This document shows positions 51,324 through 60,560 of a stretch of DNA of 64,000 bases, piece after piece. Source of the stretch: Afipia sp. GAS231 (lineage in GTDB: Bacteria > Pseudomonadota > Alphaproteobacteria > Rhizobiales > Xanthobacteraceae). Numbering within the stretch: the first letter of the stretch is position 1; every line of letters starts with the position of its first letter. The position numbers and the translations under genes were made by a program. Under the pieces are notes generated by a model, which saw nothing but the letters and a program-made list of their open reading frames with translations, was not told where the DNA came from and did no database searches. The stretch spans positions 2,914,001 through 2,978,000 of the forward strand of contig NZ_LT629703.1 in the NCBI RefSeq assembly GCF_900103365.1, given 5' to 3'.

Positions 51324-52646
51324 TCACTTCTCCCGGAACGAGCGCATCAACTGGTCGCTCAGCGGCTTCATCAGATAGGAAAACATGGTGCGGTCGCCGG
51401 TCTGCACGAAGGCTTCGACCGGCATGCCCGGGATGATCTTGTTTTCGCCGCCGAGGCGGGCGACTTCGGCCGGCGGCATCGAGACGCGGATGGTGTAGTA
51501 GGCCTGCCCGGTGCGCTGGTCGGTGGTGACGTCGGCGGAGACGCGGGTAACCACACCATTGAGCTCCGGCGTGGTGCGCTGGTTGAAGGCCGACAGCCGC
51601 AGCAGCGTCTTCTGGCCGATCTGCAGCTTGTCGATGTCCTGTGGATTGACCTTGGCCTCGACCGACAACGCGTCGGCCTGCGGCACAATCATCATGATGG
51701 CGTCGCCGGCGGTGATGACGCCGCCGACGGTATGCACCGTCGACTGCAGCACCATGCCGTCCTGCGGCGCGCGGATGTCGATGCGGCGCAATTGGTCTTC
51801 GGCGGTGACCTTGCGCTCGACGAACTCGCCGATCTTGTCGTTGGTCTCGCGCAAGTCCTTGGAGACCTCGCTGACCATGTCCTTGTCGACCTGGATGATC
51901 TGCAGTTCGGTCTCGGTGATCTTGCCCTTGGCCTGCGCGCGCGAGGCGATGTACTGCGCCCGCTCGCCCGACAGCCGGGCCTGATCGCGTTCCAGCGTGG
52001 TCAGGCGCGAGATCTGCACCAGATGCTGATCGTAGAGCTGACGCACGCCGATCAGTTCCTTTTCGACCAGCGCGATTTCCTTGTCTTTCGACTGCTCCTG
52101 GGCCGTGAGACCCGCGATTTCCTCGTTGAGCTGGGTGACCCGCTCGCGCAACTGCGCCTTCTGCCCGGTGCGGCCGTTGACGCGGACCTCGAACAGTTTG
52201 GTTTCGCTCGCCATCACGTCCCGCACGTCGGGATCGCTGACCTGGTCGAGCAGTTGCTGCGGAAACTTGATCTTGTCGACGCCGCGCTGCTCGGCCTCGA
52301 GCCTTGCGGCGCGTGCCCACAACCCGTTCAGCGTCTTGACCACGATGGCAAGGCTCGCCTTCACCACGGTCTCGTCGAGACGCACCACGACGTCGCCGGC
52401 CTTGACAGTATCGCCGTCGTGCACGCGCACCTCGCCGACCACGCCGCCGGTCGGATGCTGCACTTTCTTGACGTTGGAATCGACCACCACCGCGCCCGGC
52501 GCGATCAGCGCGCCCGAGATCGGCATGGTCGAGGCCCAGCCGCCGAAGCCGCCGGCCAGCACCAGCATCACCGCGAGACCGACGATCATGTGCGCGCGGA
52601 TCGAGCGCCGCGCGCCCTTCAGTTCGCTGTTCGGCGCAAAGATCAT
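51324..52646 (-). CDS. Type I secretion periplasmic adaptor (HlyD/PrtE type)
   Basis: Membrane-fusion protein of 440 aa. One N-terminal membrane span (MIVGLAVMLVLAGGFGGWAS, about 20-40) is followed by a lipoyl/barrel part (GGVVGEVRVHDGDTVKAGDVVVRLDE), a long coiled coil (about 110-290), and a beta-barrel domain ending KPLSDQLMRSFREK. It joins an inner-membrane ABC pump to a TolC-like channel. It overlaps the ABC gene by 4 bp, so translation is coupled. No TolC or secreted substrate gene is seen nearby. Confidence 0.92.
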   Translation of the reverse strand: MIFAPNSELKGARRSIRAHMIVGLAVMLVLAGGFGGWASTMPISGALIAPGAVVVDSNVKKVQHPTGGVVGEVRVHDGDTVKAGDVVVRLDETVVKASLAIVVKTLNGLWARAARLEAEQRGVDKIKFPQQLLDQVSDPDVRDVMASETKLFEVRVNGRTGQKAQLRERVTQLNEEIAGLTAQEQSKDKEIALVEKELIGVRQLYDQHLVQISRLTTLERDQARLSGERAQYIASRAQAKGKITETELQIIQVDKDMVSEVSKDLRETNDKIGEFVERKVTAEDQLRRIDIRAPQDGMVLQSTVHTVGGVITAGDAIMMIVPQADALSVEAKVNPQDIDKLQIGQKTLLRLSAFNQRTTPELNGVVTRVSADVTTDQRTGQAYYTIRVSMPPAEVARLGGENKIIPGMPVEAFVQTGDRTMFSYLMKPLSDQLMRSFREK

Positions 52647-54385
52647 GATTTGGCTCCCGCGTCGGAGACGATCTTGATCGGCGGCGGCGGCGCCACGCGC
52701 TGCAACACCTGGCCGAGCACGGTTTCCTTCGGACCGAAGGCCTGCATGCGGCCGTCCTTCAGCACCAGCAGTTGATCGACCGCCTCGATGCCGATCGGCC
52801 GATGCGCCACCACGACCACGATAGCGCCACGTTCGCGGGCGCCGCGCACCGCGCGGGTCAGCGCCTCGTCGCCCTCGGTATCGAGGTTGGAGTTCGGCTC
52901 GTCGAGCACGATCAGGAACGGATTGCCGTACAGCGCCCGCGCCAGCGCCACGCGCTGCGCCTGCCCTGCCGACAACGAAGTGCCCTGCTCGCCGATCGGG
53001 CTGTCATAGCCTTCGCGCATCTTGATGATCATGTCGTGCACGCCGGCTTCCTTGGCCGCGGCGATGATCCCTTCCGAACTGGCGTCGGGATCGAAACGGC
53101 AGATGTTCTGCGCTACCGAGCCCGCGAACAGTTCGACGTCCTGCGGCAGATAGCCGATATGGGCGCCGAGCACGTCCGACGACCACTGGTCGAGCGCAGC
53201 GCCATCGAGCCGCACCTTGCCGCGGAACGGCGTCCAGACGCCGACCAGTGCGCGCACCAGCGACGACTTGCCGGATCCGCTCGGCCCGATGATGCCGACG
53301 CCGCTGCCGGCCTCGACGGCGAAGGTAACGTCCTGCACGATGATGCGCTGGTCGCCGGGCGGCACGATGGTGACGCCCTCGACCGACAGCCGCTTCGACG
53401 GATTCTGCAGCAGGGTTTGCGTGCCCGACGCCGGCATCTGCAGCAGCAGCTTGTTGAGGCGATGCCAGCTCTGGCGGGCGGCGACGAAACCCTTCCAGTG
53501 CGCGATCGCGAGATCGACCGGCGCCAGCGCCCGCGCGCTCAGGATCGAACCGGCGATGATGATGCCGGCGGTAGCTTCCTGGTGAATCACCAAATAGGCG
53601 CCGACGCCGAGCACCGCCGACTGCAGCATCATGCGCAGGACCTTGGCGACCGCGCCGAGACCGCCGGCGACGTCGCTGGCGCGCTGATTGCCGGCCAGAT
53701 AGGTCTCGTTGGCCTCGGTCCAGCGCCTGGTCAGCCGTCCGGACATCCCCATCGCGACCAGCACTTCGGCGTTGCGCCGGCTGGTGGCGGCGAGATCGTT
53801 GCGCCGCGCCGCCAGCGTCATCGCATCGCGGGCGGGCTGGCGCGACATGAATTCGGTGATCAGGGTCAGGGTCACCAGAATGATGGCGCCGACCAGCGCG
53901 GTGGTGCCGAGCAGCCAGTGGAATGCGAAGCAGATCGCGAGATAAAACGGCAGCCAGGGCAGATCGAAGAACGCGCCCGGTCCCATGCTGCCGAGGAACG
54001 ACCTGACATTGTCGAGATCGCGCAGCGGCTGCAGCCCCTCGTTGCGGCTGCCGACCAACAGCGGCAGGCGAACCACGGTCTCGAACACCCGGGCGTTGAT
54101 GGCTTCGTCGAGCGAGGTGCCGACACGTCCGAGAATGCGGCCGCGGAGCAGATCGAGGAAGCCTTGCGCGATGTAGAGGCCGGCGGCGAGAATGACCAGG
54201 CCGACCAGGGTCGGCACGCTGCGGCTCGGCAGCACGCGGTCGTAGACTTCGAGCATGAAAATCGAGCCGGTCAGATACAGCAGATTGATCATGCAACTCA
54301 TGACGCCGACGCCGATGAATGCGTCGCGACAGGCGCGCAGCGCTTCAACGAGTTCGGAACGCCGGACGCCGGGAGCGGCTGCCAT
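52643..54385 (-). CDS. Type I secretion ABC transporter (permease-ATPase, PrtD type)
   Basis: Protein of 580 aa with an N-terminal membrane domain (six spans, about 20-300) fused to an ATPase. Walker A GPSGSGKSS is at about 367-375, the signature LSAGQAQR, and Walker B LIVLDEPNSNLD. The fold is that of PrtD/AprD exporters of proteases and RTX proteins. The ATG at 54385 is preferred; a TTG six codons earlier is possible. The substrate gene is not adjacent. Confidence 0.93.
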   Translation of the reverse strand: MAAAPGVRRSELVEALRACRDAFIGVGVMSCMINLLYLTGSIFMLEVYDRVLPSRSVPTLVGLVILAAGLYIAQGFLDLLRGRILGRVGTSLDEAINARVFETVVRLPLLVGSRNEGLQPLRDLDNVRSFLGSMGPGAFFDLPWLPFYLAICFAFHWLLGTTALVGAIILVTLTLITEFMSRQPARDAMTLAARRNDLAATSRRNAEVLVAMGMSGRLTRRWTEANETYLAGNQRASDVAGGLGAVAKVLRMMLQSAVLGVGAYLVIHQEATAGIIIAGSILSARALAPVDLAIAHWKGFVAARQSWHRLNKLLLQMPASGTQTLLQNPSKRLSVEGVTIVPPGDQRIIVQDVTFAVEAGSGVGIIGPSGSGKSSLVRALVGVWTPFRGKVRLDGAALDQWSSDVLGAHIGYLPQDVELFAGSVAQNICRFDPDASSEGIIAAAKEAGVHDMIIKMREGYDSPIGEQGTSLSAGQAQRVALARALYGNPFLIVLDEPNSNLDTEGDEALTRAVRGARERGAIVVVVAHRPIGIEAVDQLLVLKDGRMQAFGPKETVLGQVLQRVAPPPPIKIVSDAGAKS

Positions 54386-54535
54386 TAATGCGTGTCTCTT
54401 CAAATGAAATCGGGTGACGTGTAACGGGCTGGTTTTACCGATGTTTTCGGCCAGCGTCTATTTAAGTCACGTTAACCTGAATCCATGTGAACCAGATCAC
54501 CAGGCGATGACACCCGGAAGTGACGTGAATGACGG

Positions 54536-55354
54536 TTAATCCGATGCCGGTACCGGCTTTGGCGCGCCTTCGGCCGCAACCTTGTCCGCTCCTTTGGGAA
54601 ACGGCACCAGGATCACGGACATCGAGACCCGGCCAATCTCGCCATGGATATCGAGCAGCACGCGGCTGCCGGCCCCGAGGCCGGCCGCCGGACGCCACCG
54701 GGTTTCGGCACGGACGCCGACCCACGGGCCGGACGGCGGCCGGAACAACTGCACGGTCAGGTTCGGGTTCGGGTCGGCGACCACGTTCTGGACCGGCCTG
54801 GCGATGCCGTGGGTCCAGTCCGCCGGGCCCAGCACGGACGACAGCGGCAGGGATCCGGCGCCGTCGATGATGGCATGGTCGAGCCGGAACCAGGCGACGC
54901 CATCGCCCTCGCGCGCCTCCATGGCATCCATGAACCATGGTTTTCCGTGCGCCGCGCGCCGGTTGCGGACCGGAAACCGCGTGGGATCGGCGGTCGCGCC
55001 AACGGAGTCGGCAAAACCTCCGATTTCGACGGCGCGTTCGCGCGACAGCGTCACCCGGACGGTGGCGCAGGGCTGATCTTCGTCGGCAGGCCACAGCGTG
55101 TTGTCGATCACGCTGACCCGGCCGCCTTCGCTCACCACCGAAAGCTGCGTTCGCAAATCTGTCATCGGCGTCGGCCTCAGGAACCAGGCCGAGGCCGAAA
55201 TCGCCGTGCCCCATTTCCGTATCCCCGCCTGCGCCTCGATCTCCGCGGTCAGGAGACTGGCGACCGCGCCGCCCTGCAACCCCGCGAACGGCCCGGCGGC
55301 CAGTGCGGAGGGGGTCCAGCGATGCGGATGACCGGAGGGTTCGAAGATCGGCAT
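54536..55354 (-). CDS. Acyl-CoA thioesterase-like protein
   Basis: Protein of 272 aa with the two-hotdog thioesterase (4HBT_3-like) layout. GPFAGLQGGAVASLLTAEIE (about 21-40) is the first hotdog helix, and SLPLSSVLGPADWTHGIARPVQ and RVLLDIHGEIGRVSMSVILV belong to the second. It should hydrolyse an acyl-CoA, probably to regulate free CoA. The ATG at 55354 is used; longer frames run through a repeat. The gene is divergent from a LysR regulator. Confidence 0.78.
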   Translation of the reverse strand: MPIFEPSGHPHRWTPSALAAGPFAGLQGGAVASLLTAEIEAQAGIRKWGTAISASAWFLRPTPMTDLRTQLSVVSEGGRVSVIDNTLWPADEDQPCATVRVTLSRERAVEIGGFADSVGATADPTRFPVRNRRAAHGKPWFMDAMEAREGDGVAWFRLDHAIIDGAGSLPLSSVLGPADWTHGIARPVQNVVADPNPNLTVQLFRPPSGPWVGVRAETRWRPAAGLGAGSRVLLDIHGEIGRVSMSVILVPFPKGADKVAAEGAPKPVPASD

Positions 55355-55402
55355 GGACGGGAGCCCTGTAATTTGAAGTGGGGTCGACAAGCAAGGCACC
55401 GC

Positions 55403-55521
55403 CGTCATTGCGAGCCAACGGGTCGCGCGAATGCGCGCCCGATGACAGGCTCCGCGAAGCAATCCAGCGCCGCGACAAGGAAGACTGGATTGCTTCGTCG
55501 CTGCGCTCCTCGCAATGACGG
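55403..55521. repeat. Dispersed palindrome, 'CGTCATTGCGAG' family, copy 2
   Basis: CGTCATTGCGAGCCAACGGG on the left and CGCTCCTCGCAATGACG on the right, with AGCAATCCAG / CTGGATTGCT inner arms. It lies between divergent genes, upstream of the LysR promoter. Confidence 0.8.
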
Positions 55522-55611
55522 AGCGGGTTGCTTTTGCGGTGAGCCATATTGAATGCTCGTTGTTTTTGAACGAGACTGACGACTTCAACAAAAGGGATAT
55601 TGTCACCTCAG

Positions 55612-55626
55612 ATGAATATTATTCAT
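55612..55626. promoter_or_regulatory. Candidate LysR autoregulatory dyad over the start codon
   Basis: ATGAATATTATTCAT is a perfect 15-bp palindrome that begins on the ATG of the LysR gene. It is strikingly AT-rich for this genome. Length and symmetry suit LysR binding. Confidence 0.35.
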
Positions 55627-56547
55627 CCTTTGGACGTCCCCGGATCCGCCCTGCGCGCGATCCCGCCCTTGACCGCGCTGCTGGCGTTCGAGCGCGCCGC
55701 CACGCAGTTGAGCTTTCGCCGCGCCGCGCGCGACCTGTCGCTCAGCCCGTCGGCGATCAGCCACCAGATCCGCGGACTGGAGGAGCAGTTCGGCACAAAA
55801 CTGTTCGTGCGCGGCGCGCGGTCGGTGCGGTTGACCGCCGACGGCGAGCGCTATCTGGCAAAGGTCTCCGCAGCGCTGGCGACGCTGCAGGATGCCGGCC
55901 GCGACATGCTGCAGCAACGCCGCGGCGCGACGAGCGAACTCTGGATCAGTTCGCTGCCGTTTTTCACTTCCGCCGTATTGTTGCCGGCCCTGCCGGATTT
56001 CAAGCGGCGCCATCCCGATCTGACGCTGCGCATCGAAGCCACGCATCAATATGCCGACTTCAATGCGTCACGCGTCGACGTCGCCATCCGCTATGGCCGC
56101 GAACATTCGACCGGGCTGAAATTCGAACCGCTGGTGACGGTGAAGGGATTGCCGGTCTGCGCGCCGGCGCTAGTCCGGCAGGGCTTGCGAGCGCCGGAAG
56201 ATTTGTCGCGCCAGGTGCTGATTCATCTCACGACACAACCGCGCTCGTGGCCGGCCTGGCTCAAGGAAGCCGGCCTGTCACATCTGGTTCCGCGCGGCCA
56301 TCTCTGGCTCGACAGCGTGCCGGCGATGCTGGAGGCCGCCGAACACGGGCTCGGCGTCACGCTGGCGATGGCGCCGCTGATCAAGACGCGTCCCGGCTTC
56401 GGCAAGAAACTGGTCGCGCCGTTTGCGTTCGAGGGCGCCTATCACGAGACGATCTATCTGGTCTCCCGCACCGAACAGGCGCGCGACCGGCGCATCGGCG
56501 CGGTGCGGAAGTGGATCATGGAAGCGGTCGCGCGCGCGAAGGACTGA
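55612..56547 (+). CDS. LysR-family regulator (GcvA type)
   Basis: Regulator of 311 aa. The HTH is at about 16-76 (IPPLTALLAFERAATQLSFRRAARDLSLSPSAISHQIRGLEEQ), followed by an effector domain with VDVAIRYGREH. A TTG four codons upstream (55600) has AAGGG before it and is an alternative start. The target is not clear: the divergent thioesterase gene is the nearest candidate. Repeat sequence lies between them. Confidence 0.87.
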   Translation: MNIIHPLDVPGSALRAIPPLTALLAFERAATQLSFRRAARDLSLSPSAISHQIRGLEEQFGTKLFVRGARSVRLTADGERYLAKVSAALATLQDAGRDMLQQRRGATSELWISSLPFFTSAVLLPALPDFKRRHPDLTLRIEATHQYADFNASRVDVAIRYGREHSTGLKFEPLVTVKGLPVCAPALVRQGLRAPEDLSRQVLIHLTTQPRSWPAWLKEAGLSHLVPRGHLWLDSVPAMLEAAEHGLGVTLAMAPLIKTRPGFGKKLVAPFAFEGAYHETIYLVSRTEQARDRRIGAVRKWIMEAVARAKD

Positions 56548-56615
56548 GGTCGGATGGAACCTTATCGGCTCCCGTCCGTTGTGTTGTCACCTCAGCCAAC
56601 ATCACTGGAGATATC

Positions 56616-57032
56616 ATGATCCGCCGCGCTATCGGAATTACCGCCCTTGTTGCCGTCGTAGCGCTTCCCGTCGTGGCGCAAGCCCAGGGTGTTCCTGGCG
56701 GCGTGGAACGAGGTTCTCGGGAAGGCGAACGGGCCGCGGGTCCGGTGGGCGCCGTGGTCGGTGGCGTCATCGGCGGCGTGGTCGGTGGCGTGAATGGCGT
56801 GCTTGGTGTCGACCAGCGCCCGCGCTTCCACAGCTACGTGGTCGAGCGGCATCATCCTTCCTACGAATATCAGGGCGATTTCCGCGTCGGCACGGTGCTG
56901 CCCGAAGCGGGCGTCACTTACTACGACGTACCGCAAGAATACAATCAGCCAAGCTATCGCTATACGGTCGTGAACGGTCGCACGGTTCTGGTCGAACCGC
57001 GTACCCGCCGTGTCGTCGAAATCGTCGAGTAA
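56616..57032 (+). CDS. DUF1236 small exported protein
   Basis: Protein of 138 aa, with CTGGAG before the ATG. A signal peptide (MIRRAIGITALVAVVALPVVAQAQ) is followed by a Gly/Val-rich low-complexity part (GPVGAVVGGVIGGVVGGVNG) that could lie in a membrane. The C-terminal half (RVGTVLPEAGVTYYDVPQEYNQPSYRYTVVNGRTVLVEP) is the DUF1236 motif common in Bradyrhizobiaceae. Function is unknown. A strong terminator follows. Confidence 0.85.
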   Translation: MIRRAIGITALVAVVALPVVAQAQGVPGGVERGSREGERAAGPVGAVVGGVIGGVVGGVNGVLGVDQRPRFHSYVVERHHPSYEYQGDFRVGTVLPEAGVTYYDVPQEYNQPSYRYTVVNGRTVLVEPRTRRVVEIVE

Positions 57033-57056
57033 AACTTCACAGGACCAAGCTTGCCA

Positions 57057-57088
57057 ACGGGGCCGTCTGCAAAGACGGCCCCGTTTTT
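57057..57088 (+). terminator. Rho-independent terminator after the DUF1236 gene
   Basis: ACGGGGCCGTCT-GCAA-AGACGGCCCCGT followed by TTTTT. It may also end the convergent membrane-protein gene. Confidence 0.92.
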
Positions 57089-57122
57089 GTGTTCGGACAG
57101 CAACGTTGGCGTGTTGGCGGCG

Positions 57123-57386
57123 CTACATCCGGCCGCGAACCAGCCGCACGATCAGAAGCAGCACGACGGCGCCGATCGCGGAATAGATGATCTCCGAGAC
57201 GAGGCCACTGCCGATATGAAGGCCGAGTTTTGGAAACAGGAAGGTGGCGACCAGCGCGCCGGCGATACCGACCAGGATGTCGCCGATGATGCCAAAGCCG
57301 GTGCCGCGCACGATCTTGCCGGCGAGCCAGCCCGCTACCAGACCGACGAACAGAACAACGAGAATGCTTTCATTGGATATGTACAT
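57123..57386 (-). CDS. GlsB/YeaQ/YmgE-family membrane protein
   Basis: Transglycosylase-associated protein of 87 aa from the ATG at 57386, with GGGGGGA upstream. Three hydrophobic segments (ESILVVLFVGLVAGWLAGKI, GIIGDILVGIAGALVATFLF, EIIYSAIGAVVLLLIVRLVRG) and GTGFGIIGDILVGIAGA are the family pattern. These small inner-membrane proteins are stress-induced in many bacteria; the mechanism is not known. Confidence 0.88.
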   Translation of the reverse strand: MYISNESILVVLFVGLVAGWLAGKIVRGTGFGIIGDILVGIAGALVATFLFPKLGLHIGSGLVSEIIYSAIGAVVLLLIVRLVRGRM

Positions 57387-57532
57387 TTGAATCCCCCCGG
57401 ATTGCGCGGCGCCATGCCGACACCACATGATACCCTAACTGTAATCGAACGGCGTGACGACCCACAATCTTTTCGCGGCGTCCCCGTTCCGGGCAGCGTG
57501 AAACTTTTTTGCACCATTGGCGTTGGTTCGGC

Positions 57533-57772
57533 ATGGCCCAGGGCGATATTTGGTATGTTACTTTTGGTCCGGATAAGACGGACGAAGACGCGACCAGCAT
57601 GGTCCGCACCACCCGTACCTTCAAATCGGAAGTCGATGCCAGGCTGTTTGCGATGCAGATCCTGGCCAAGGGCTGGGTCGCGAGCGCCGGCACGCTCAAT
57701 CCCCACCAGCCCAAGCAGGTGATCGGGCCTTCCCAGATCGAACATTGGGCCGATCCGGGGTTGGGTGGCTGA
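57533..57772 (+). CDS. Small hypothetical protein
   Basis: Protein of 79 aa starting MAQGDIWYVTFGPDKTDEDATSM, ending QIEHWADPGLGG. No domain is recognised. It has an acidic N-half and a hydrophobic middle (DARLFAMQILAKGWVASAG). No strong ribosome site is visible; a TTG eight codons upstream is possible. Composition and codon use look like a real gene of this genome. Confidence 0.6.
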   Translation: MAQGDIWYVTFGPDKTDEDATSMVRTTRTFKSEVDARLFAMQILAKGWVASAGTLNPHQPKQVIGPSQIEHWADPGLGG

Positions 57773-57786
57773 GTTTTCAAACCTGC

Positions 57787-57943
57787 ATCATGACCGGGCA
57801 TAGTAGTCTGCCTTGCGCAGACTACGTAAACTTGTCTGCGCTCCCGGCCATCCCCGTCTTAAGCCACGAAAGAAACCAACTCGTGGATGCCCGGGACACC
57901 TAGCGCGAAGACGCGCTTCGCGCTTCTGCCCGGGCATGACGAA
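57787..57943. repeat. Dispersed palindrome, 'GTCATGCCCGGGC' family, copy 2
   Basis: TCATGACCGGGCAT at the left and CGCTTCTGCCCGGGCATGAC at the right, with CGTGGATGCCCGGGACA near the centre. It ends the peptide-transporter operon. Confidence 0.6.
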
Positions 57944-57967
57944 GAGAAAGTCCAGGTCTTTGGAAAG

Positions 57968-58948
57968 CTAAGTCGCAGCCACAGCCGCCGGCTCCGCCAG
58001 CACGCAGCGCGCGGTGTGGCCTGCCGATATCGCCACATTTGATGGCAACTGCTCGGTGCAGCGCGGCTGCGCCTGGCTGCAGCGCGGCGCAAAGGAGCAG
58101 CTAACGGGCGCTTTGTCGAGCGACGGCGGCGTGCCCGGGATGGTCTCCAGCCGCTGCCCGCGCTTGGCGCCGTGGACGGTCGAAGCCAGCAACCCCTTCG
58201 GATAGGGGTGAACCGGCGAACGCACGATCTGGCCGAGCGTGCCCTGCTCCACGATCTGGCCGGCATACATGACGGCGACGCGATCGCAGATTTCGATCGC
58301 CACACCAATGTCATGTGTCACGAAGATGACGGACATGCCGAACTCGCGCTGCAATTCGCGCAGCAGCAGCAGAATCTGGATCTGCACGGTGGCATCCAGC
58401 GCGGTGGTCGGCTCGTCGGCCAGCAGGATTTTCGGTTTGCAAGCCAAAGCCAGCGCTATCATCGCGCGCTGCCGCATGCCGCCGGACATTTCGTGCGGAT
58501 AGGCTTCGAGGCGGCGTTTGGCGGACGGAATCCGCACCACTTCCAGCATTTCCAGCGCCCGCGCCATCGCGTCGCGCTCGCTCTTGCCCTCATGGCGGAT
58601 CACGCTTTCCGCGATCTGCCTGCCGATGGTGTAAACCGGATCGAGCGCCAGCGCCGGCTCCTGAAAGATCATCGAAACGGTCTGACCGCGAAAATCAGAC
58701 AATTCCTCGTCGTCGAGCGCCAGCACGTCGCGTCCGAGCACGTTCACGCGTCCGGAAATCTGCGTGCGCTTTTTTGGCAACAGCCGCATCAGCGCGCGCA
58801 GGGTCACACTCTTGCCGGAACCGGACTCCCCAAGCAGGCCAAGGACCTCGCCCTCGCCGAGCGTCAACGAGAGATCGTTGACGGCATGCACCGTGCGCTC
58901 GCCGGTGAAGCGGATGTTGAGGTTATCGATCTCGACGAGGTTGGTCAT
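57968..58948 (-). CDS. Peptide-type ABC transporter ATP-binding protein (OppD/DppD type)
   Basis: ATPase of 326 aa. Walker A GLLGESGSGKS is at about 37-47, the signature MSGGMRQRAMIALAL, and Walker B KILLADEPTTALD; the C-terminal oligopeptide-transporter extension with Cys-rich CSFAPRCSQAQPRC is present. That Cys-rich end binds an iron-sulfur cluster in some relatives. It is the last gene of the operon, starting 4 bp inside the amidase gene's end. Confidence 0.93.
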   Translation of the reverse strand: MTNLVEIDNLNIRFTGERTVHAVNDLSLTLGEGEVLGLLGESGSGKSVTLRALMRLLPKKRTQISGRVNVLGRDVLALDDEELSDFRGQTVSMIFQEPALALDPVYTIGRQIAESVIRHEGKSERDAMARALEMLEVVRIPSAKRRLEAYPHEMSGGMRQRAMIALALACKPKILLADEPTTALDATVQIQILLLLRELQREFGMSVIFVTHDIGVAIEICDRVAVMYAGQIVEQGTLGQIVRSPVHPYPKGLLASTVHGAKRGQRLETIPGTPPSLDKAPVSCSFAPRCSQAQPRCTEQLPSNVAISAGHTARCVLAEPAAVAAT

Positions 58949-60366
58949 GCGAGCTTTGGCACCCGTGCGTGGAAATCGGTGGCGCGCTGGAACGCCGCGC
59001 CGATACGGATCAGCATTGCCTCATCGAAGGCGCGGCCGACCAGTTGCATGCCGACCGGCAGGCCGGTCTTGGTGAAACCGGTCGGGATCGAAAGCGACGG
59101 CAGGCCGAGATAGTTGATCGGGCGGGTGAATTTCGTGATCCGCTGGATCACCGCTTCCGCATTGATGCTGTTGCCGACATCGCTTTCGGCAATGGTCGGC
59201 GCCGGCATCGGCGCCACCGGGGCCAGCACGGCGTCGGTGCCGGTGACGGCTGTGAGATACGCGGCCAACGCCGGACCTCGCCAGCGCATCGCTTCGAGAT
59301 AGGATACCGCGGGGATCGCGAGCCCGTTCTGCAGCCGCATCAAGACTTGCGCGCCGTAATCCTGCGGCCGCTCGATCAGCCAGCGCTTGTGAAATGCCGC
59401 AGCTTCGGTCGCGAGCACGATCTGGCAAGCCGCGGTGAGCTGGCGCTGATCCGGCAATTCGACCTTGACGATCTCGGCGCCTTCTTTTTGGAGCGTCGCA
59501 ATGGTCTCGTCGAGCACATCAGCGACTTCCGCATCGAGATCGTCGACATAGAACGCGGTGGGCACGCCGATCCTGAGGCCTTTGAGCGAACCTTTGGTGG
59601 CCGCCATGTAGTCCGGCACCGGCCGCGTCGAAGCCGTGAGATCCTCAGGGTCCGCGCCCGCCATCAATCCGGTCAACAGCGCGCAATCTTCCACGGTTTG
59701 CGCCAGCGGGCCGACCGTATCGAGCGACTGCGACAGCGGCATCGCGCCGGCGCGGCTGACGCGGCCGACCGTGGTCTTCAGGCCGGTGACGCCGCAGAAA
59801 TGCGCGGGCATCCGGATCGAGCCGCCGGTATCCGATCCCAGCGCCGCAAAGGTCAGCCGCGCCGCGACCGCCGAGCCGGAGCCCGACGACGAACCGCCGG
59901 TGATGTGATCGACATTCCAGGGATTATGCACCGCGCCATAATGCGGGTTATGGCCGGTCGGGCCGTATGCGAATTCCACCATCTGCAGCGAACCTGATCG
60001 AACCGTGCCGGCGTCCTTCAGCCGCTGCAGCGCGGTCGAGGTCGTCGTCGCGACGAAATCGCGACGGATTTTTGAGCCGCAGGTCACCACCTTGCCGGCG
60101 TCGTAGTACATGTCCTTGTGCGCCAGCGGCACGCCATGCAGCGGGCCACGGCTCTTTCCGTTGGCGAGAGCGGCATCCGCGACGTCGGCGGCAGCGAGCG
60201 CGCTTTCCGCCTCGATCGCCATGAAGGCGTTAAGGCGCGGCTGCCACTCCGCGATCCGGTTCAGGCAGGACTGCGTGACTTCACGTGAGGAAAACTTCTT
60301 CTCCGCGATCGCCTTGGCGACGGCGACGAGCGACATCAGGGCCGGCTCAGAGCTGTGCTTGTTCAC
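58945..60366 (-). CDS. Amidase of the AtzE type
   Basis: Amidase-signature hydrolase of 473 aa. Lys84 is in LAHKDMYYDAG, the cis-Ser in GGSSSGSGSAVAAR (158-171), and the nucleophile Ser183 in GSDTGGSIRMPAHFCG. The small AtzG-like gene overlaps its start by 4 bp, and it overlaps the OppD gene by 4 bp. AtzE hydrolyses 1-carboxybiuret with AtzG as a needed small subunit; here the substrate is probably an imported amide or peptide-like compound. Confidence 0.92.
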   Translation of the reverse strand: MNKHSSEPALMSLVAVAKAIAEKKFSSREVTQSCLNRIAEWQPRLNAFMAIEAESALAAADVADAALANGKSRGPLHGVPLAHKDMYYDAGKVVTCGSKIRRDFVATTTSTALQRLKDAGTVRSGSLQMVEFAYGPTGHNPHYGAVHNPWNVDHITGGSSSGSGSAVAARLTFAALGSDTGGSIRMPAHFCGVTGLKTTVGRVSRAGAMPLSQSLDTVGPLAQTVEDCALLTGLMAGADPEDLTASTRPVPDYMAATKGSLKGLRIGVPTAFYVDDLDAEVADVLDETIATLQKEGAEIVKVELPDQRQLTAACQIVLATEAAAFHKRWLIERPQDYGAQVLMRLQNGLAIPAVSYLEAMRWRGPALAAYLTAVTGTDAVLAPVAPMPAPTIAESDVGNSINAEAVIQRITKFTRPINYLGLPSLSIPTGFTKTGLPVGMQLVGRAFDEAMLIRIGAAFQRATDFHARVPKLA

Positions 60367-60560
60367 TTCGACACCTCGGCATTCTGGACCAGCAAATAAC
60401 TCGCCGGCTCGAGATCGAACGGCAGCGTGCCGGCGACCGGCGCAAAGCCTTCAAAGGCGGGGCCAATGGAATTGGCGATGCGTGAGGCGGCTTCGCTGTC
60501 TACGGGCACGCCCGCGGTAGCGGTGATCGCCATCACGTCCTTGGGACCGGGTTTCGTCAT
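60363..60560 (-). CDS. AtzG-like small amidase partner (DUF4089-type)
   Basis: Protein of 65 aa with helical pattern: KDVMAITATAGVPVDSEAASRIANSIGPAFEGFAPVAG and FDLEPASYLLVQNAE. Small proteins of this type bind AtzE-like amidases and assist Glu/Gln-linked assembly. Both its ends overlap neighbours by 4 bp, and such linkage to the amidase supports a stable complex. Sequence alone is short, so the call rests much on context. Confidence 0.75.
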   Translation of the reverse strand: MTKPGPKDVMAITATAGVPVDSEAASRIANSIGPAFEGFAPVAGTLPFDLEPASYLLVQNAEVSK

